Notes under the pieces: generated by a model
Databases searched by the model: none
What the model saw: the letters and a program-made list of their open reading frames with translations, nothing else
What the model was told of the DNA's origin: nothing
Shown here: positions 60,701 to 64,000 of the stretch, one piece after another
Layout: each line of letters starts with the position of its first letter
Position numbering within the stretch: the first letter of the stretch is position 1
From: Guyanagaster necrorhizus
Taxonomy: Eukaryota; Basidiomycota; Agaricomycetes; Agaricales; Physalacriaceae
Length of the DNA: 64,000 nt
Assembly (NCBI RefSeq): GCF_019112545.1
Contig: NW_025064883.1
Location: 1,919,919-1,983,918 of the forward strand
Direction: 5' to 3'
Program-made: the position numbers and the translations under genes

Positions 60701-62987
60701 GCCCGGAAGCTCATGTATCACCTTTGGAGATAACTCCCGGTTACTATAATATGCGCGTTCGTCTGCACCTACAACAAATCTTGATCTTGCAGTCGCTCAG
60801 AGAGAATGCTCATGCAGATGTGGAACACAGAGGAACCAAGTACGTTGTCATTCCAGTTTTCTAGTTTCGGAATGTTTATTCCCGTATAGGTTTTGGCTCA
60901 ACCGTCTTTACGAGGCTCTTTATCCACCCCATCATGTCTTTGGTTCTATTTCCGATCTCGCACTTTCTACAATTCCCGAGGCTGCGAAAGCATTGAACGT
61001 TATGAAAGATTGGGTGCGAACGCTTGTTTATAGCCAAGTGTATACACCCCAGACAACCTTCCTCACGGACGTGATGCGAGCAACCACTTTGACCTTCATG
61101 TTTGACCGAAGTCAAGCAGATTATCTTAGAAATGCGGCATATTTCAGCACACGCCCTCCACTTGTGTACATTCGTCGAGGTGGTTCTCCCATCCTACCGG
61201 AGCTTCTGGGTGCGATGTCGGGGACGCATACATGGTCCCTCGCTGCCGGTTTTGCATTCGTCGAGCAAGTCCTCTTCTTGATCCATCTATATTTATGTTT
61301 TGATTTCTTTTCCTAGGCATGTTATCGAGCGACAATTACCTATTAACGTAGGCGTTCTATGTGACCTCGTAGACTTTCTTTGCAGCTCTGTCATACTTTG
61401 TGGTCGTCGCCCTGGAATGACAGTGATGCACGACGTAACAGTCCCTCGCAGCTGGCTTCTACGTTTCATCAAGCATGACTCGCTGTACTTAAACCCGGAG
61501 ATACAAACGAACACATTTCACTTGCTTTTGACGCCTATGCGGGATCTTTTAGAGCAGTTGTACGACGGCAATGGTTCTGGTAGGTGCTCTGCTTGAATTT
61601 TCTTCCTCATTCTCATAGGACCCACAATGCATCAGAATATCTTTTGTATGGACCTACCAGAAATCTTTCAAATGTGCCAGCAGTAATTCGTGATGTTTAT
61701 ATGACCAGAATGTAAGTCCAATGCTGTATCCATTGTCGCACTTTGTACTCATGATAGTATTATACTAGATGCAAGGCCATTGGGCTACGTTAGTGTCTCC
61801 TTATAACTCATGAAACGTGTTGACTGTTCACTTAGTGGGCTACAATATCCGTAGCGATATTTTAAGGAATAACATCCGGAAGTTGCTGTTGTCCCTGCGC
61901 CGTGAAGGATGCTTGTTACCTTCTTTCTATAGTCGGTGCGTGATAACAAGTCGGACAGGCAGTTGTAATCTTATAGGGCCTTTACAGATACGTTGATGCT
62001 GCAAGCGACTCGTGGGCCGAACTTGCAAAGGCTATACGCCTTTCGCTGCAATACGATACTATGGACGAGATGATTCACCTTGTTCATAAGAGCCAGGTTC
62101 CGGCAAGGGATTGCGCCTTGATAGGAGTTCGTCAGGTTGTCTACGACAATCTGATGGAAATCCAAGAGCTGCTTGATCCCAATTCGTCAGTATACAGCCA
62201 GTCCGAATCGCTGATTGAGGTTTCCACGCAGTTGGCATTGGACGACCAAGCAGATGAGATGGAATGCCCTTTGTATGCAGAGAGTGTTCGTGACGAAGAA
62301 GATTCCGTCGATGAAATTGACGACACTATTGTTGCCATTCCAATACAAGATATGCCACGACTGGAGCCATCAACTGAAGAGACAGCTGCTGCATCCTTGA
62401 TTCAACGGGTATACAGGAAAGTCCTTCGTCATCGACGAGGCATTGCCAAGAGTGGGATGGCAGGCCTTCGCGCGCAAATATATGCCTCATGCACTAAAGA
62501 AGTACCTCGGCTTGGTGATAACCCTGGACTATATCTTCGCTTCTTTCTGGGTCCACTCCCGCACATTTTAGCCTGTCTCGAGATAGTTCGTATCGATTCG
62601 TTAAACCAAAAACAAAAGACGAAAAAGAGGTTTCTAGATTGCAGTCTTGACGAGCTTGATGCACTTGATGGCTTGTTGATGCAGATCAAGTACGCATTAC
62701 CACTTCTACGGGCGATAACTGACACGATCGACATTTTCAACAGCAAGGCGAGCAAGGCTGCAGTCATATTACAAAAGCAGCTCAGCCCAAGTTCTGCTTT
62801 CCATGAGCGTTGTGACGGCAAGGAACTCGAGCAACTAGTGGAAGAGGTTAAGGTTCTGGTTTCTTCTCTCTCTTTTAAAACCTCGTCAAACTTATCGGAT
62901 GACCTGCACCTCGCTATCAAAGGGATTTCAACCGCACGTTCATCCACAGGTGCACGCAAAGAGCCGACGCTCAAGATTCGGCGATGA
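54799..62987 (+). CDS. Large UvrD/TRANK1-like SF1 helicase, copy 2, apparently intact
   Basis: Tandem paralogue of the gene at 43,846-52,041 with the same exon order. Motif I GRSGTGKTTT is split by the intron 56,906-56,960. Motif II is YVDEVQDNM (about 57,966); then NYRTHAGI (about 58,309), ESKGLEFND (about 58,717) and LYVAITRARENIW (about 59,013). The region ELHYFEGRREEA at 59,890 is open where copy 1 has its stop. A CCCH zinc finger follows at about 60,652-60,716 (C-x8-C-x4-C-x3-H), then an acidic stretch near 62,250-62,320 and an IQ motif IQRVYRKVLRHRRG (about 62,401). Apparent stops at 56,500 fall in an intron that copy 1 shares. SF1A helicases translocate 3' to 5' on single-stranded nucleic acid; with the zinc finger and IQ motif, RNA binding and calmodulin regulation are conceivable but inferred. 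Confidence 0.85.
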
Positions 62988-63159
62988 TTACTATTACCGA
63001 TTCTTGTCTTATCAATCTGTAGTCTGGAATATGAAATTCCCCTTTGATTTACACACCCATAAATCATCGCTGAATCCACATAGTGATGATGGTGAGAGGG
63101 AGGGTATCGTAGGATTAACCTGTTTGATTGAAGGTTCATATCTACAAGATGAAGGATCA

Positions 63160-64000
63160 CTATAGCCAAGATGATATATCTGCCTTTTTCCACCTTTTCT
63201 CTGTGACAAGAAACGGGGCAGGAAGCCAATGAGGGTCTTTGCCAAGAATGATGTACGCCAATGCCTTTCCACTCATCCAAGCGTGGACCATGCCCTCTCC
63301 GGAATAGCCTGCCGCAATCCACTCTGCACCTCCCTCCCCCCTGCCCGACACCTTTGAAGGAAGGCCCCCGACCCATGGCAGGCCATCCGCAGAGATGCCC
63401 AAAATGCCGGACCACACCTTCTTCACGCGTCCCTTCTCAAAGTGGTCGTCGTCATCCACGTCTGCAGACTCGCCTCCCCACCATTTCCCGAAATACGCTG
63501 CCAGTGCCCCGCCAAGATAGGCTGATACACGAAACTCGACTTGGCTGTCGTCAGCACACCCGACGGCGTCAAAGAAGGACGGAGAGCCCATCTCGACACC
63601 ACCGCCAAACATAAACTCTGCCTGGGGTTTCTCGTCGAGTCTCGCCCTGGGATCAGGCGGCTGCTGAGTGAGGTAGTCCCATCGATCCTCGGACGCGCCT
63701 GGGTACAGCACAAACGACCGCGTACCGAGCCACCCGCCGTCCAAACCTGTTCCTGCGCGCTGTGCAGTCATATGGCCTCGTAATGGAACGATCTTTTCCC
63801 GCATCGGCGCGAGGAGGTGGGATGACCATCCATTTGTAGCGTGGACGATGTGCTCGGTGCGGATGTCGCCGCGGGGAGTGTGGACGATGTTGGCGTCGAT
63901 GGAGAGACACGGAGTGTGGGTGTACAGCCGAAAGGATGGGTACGCCTTGAGGAGGCGCGAGAGAATGCCGGTGACGAATCGATATGGATGGATGGCCCCA
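63160..64000 (-). CDS. FAD-dependent oxidoreductase (DAO family), 3' part
   Basis: The frame is open from the window edge to the stop at 63,160; the N-terminal FAD-binding GxGxxG part lies beyond the window. Recognisable DAO-family features are the substrate-domain segment GAIHPYRFVTGIL, then EHIVHATNGWSSHLLAPM with IVPLRGHM, typical of glycine/D-amino-acid oxidase-like enzymes. The C-terminal FAD-contact motif follows: WSGILGISADGLPWVGGLP and IAAGYSGEGMVHAWMSGKAL. It probably oxidises an amine or amino acid with flavin, but the substrate cannot be told. The C-terminal stop is 170 bp from the end of helicase copy 2, in convergent orientation. Confidence 0.85.
   Translation of the reverse strand, partial: GAIHPYRFVTGILSRLLKAYPSFRLYTHTPCLSIDANIVHTPRGDIRTEHIVHATNGWSSHLLAPMREKIVPLRGHMTAQRAGTGLDGGWLGTRSFVLYPGASEDRWDYLTQQPPDPRARLDEKPQAEFMFGGGVEMGSPSFFDAVGCADDSQVEFRVSAYLGGALAAYFGKWWGGESADVDDDDHFEKGRVKKVWSGILGISADGLPWVGGLPSKVSGRGEGGAEWIAAGYSGEGMVHAWMSGKALAYIILGKDPHWLPAPFLVTEKRWKKADISSWL

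Noticed and set aside
62429..63415. Long (328-codon) minus-strand frame overlapping the end of helicase copy 2
   Set aside because: It is antisense to conserved helicase coding sequence and to the oxidoreductase frame, and has no family features.
1..64000. CRISPR arrays, bacterial operons, rRNA or tRNA genes
   Set aside because: Intron-rich eukaryotic genes throughout; no regularly spaced short repeats and no tRNA-like A/B boxes with cloverleaf were seen. A tRNAscan run would be needed to be certain.

Overview
The window is genomic DNA of a filamentous basidiomycete, probably an agaricomycete. Genes are dense, split by introns of about 50 bp with GT-AG (twice GC-AG) borders, and include fungal families such as a group III multi-HAMP histidine kinase, a MUP1-like permease, an UNC93-like transporter and large UvrD/TRANK1-like helicases. 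No rRNA, tRNA or CRISPR array was recognised.

Region 1 (1-20,540) is a decayed, almost CpG-free block of nested Ty3/gypsy LTR retrotransposons. An outer minus-strand element has LTRs at 129-602 and 17,332-17,803. Inside it lie a plus-strand element (gag from about 3,716, 3' LTR 8,763-9,150) and a second minus-strand element (about 9,515-16,882). All reading frames are broken, mostly by TGG-to-TGA or CGA-to-TGA type changes, and one integrase carries an internal inversion.

Region 2 (20,540-36,040) is ordinary genic sequence. It starts with a complete 16-exon hybrid histidine kinase (minus, 20,724-25,558; 1,350 residues by my splice model). A gene-poor stretch follows, then a Med9-like small gene (minus), an F-box gene (plus), an unknown protein gene (minus), and a tight housekeeping cluster: RPA12 (plus), OST5 (minus) and YOP1 (plus). 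The RPA12 and OST5 stop codons overlap in one CTAG palindrome.

Region 3 (37,194-43,291) holds two membrane transporters on the plus strand: an LAT/MUP1-type amino-acid permease and an UNC93-like major facilitator.

Region 4 (about 43,260-63,080) is a tandem duplication of roughly 10.95 kb. Each unit carries one very large SF1 helicase gene with all helicase motifs, a CCCH zinc finger and an IQ motif. Copy 1 has an in-frame TAG after the helicase domain; copy 2 appears open. Identity between the copies is patchy and includes introns, suggesting gene conversion. The second unit begins with a fossil of the UNC93-like gene's 3' end, which marks the duplication junction. The window closes with the 3' part of a minus-strand FAD-dependent oxidoreductase gene.
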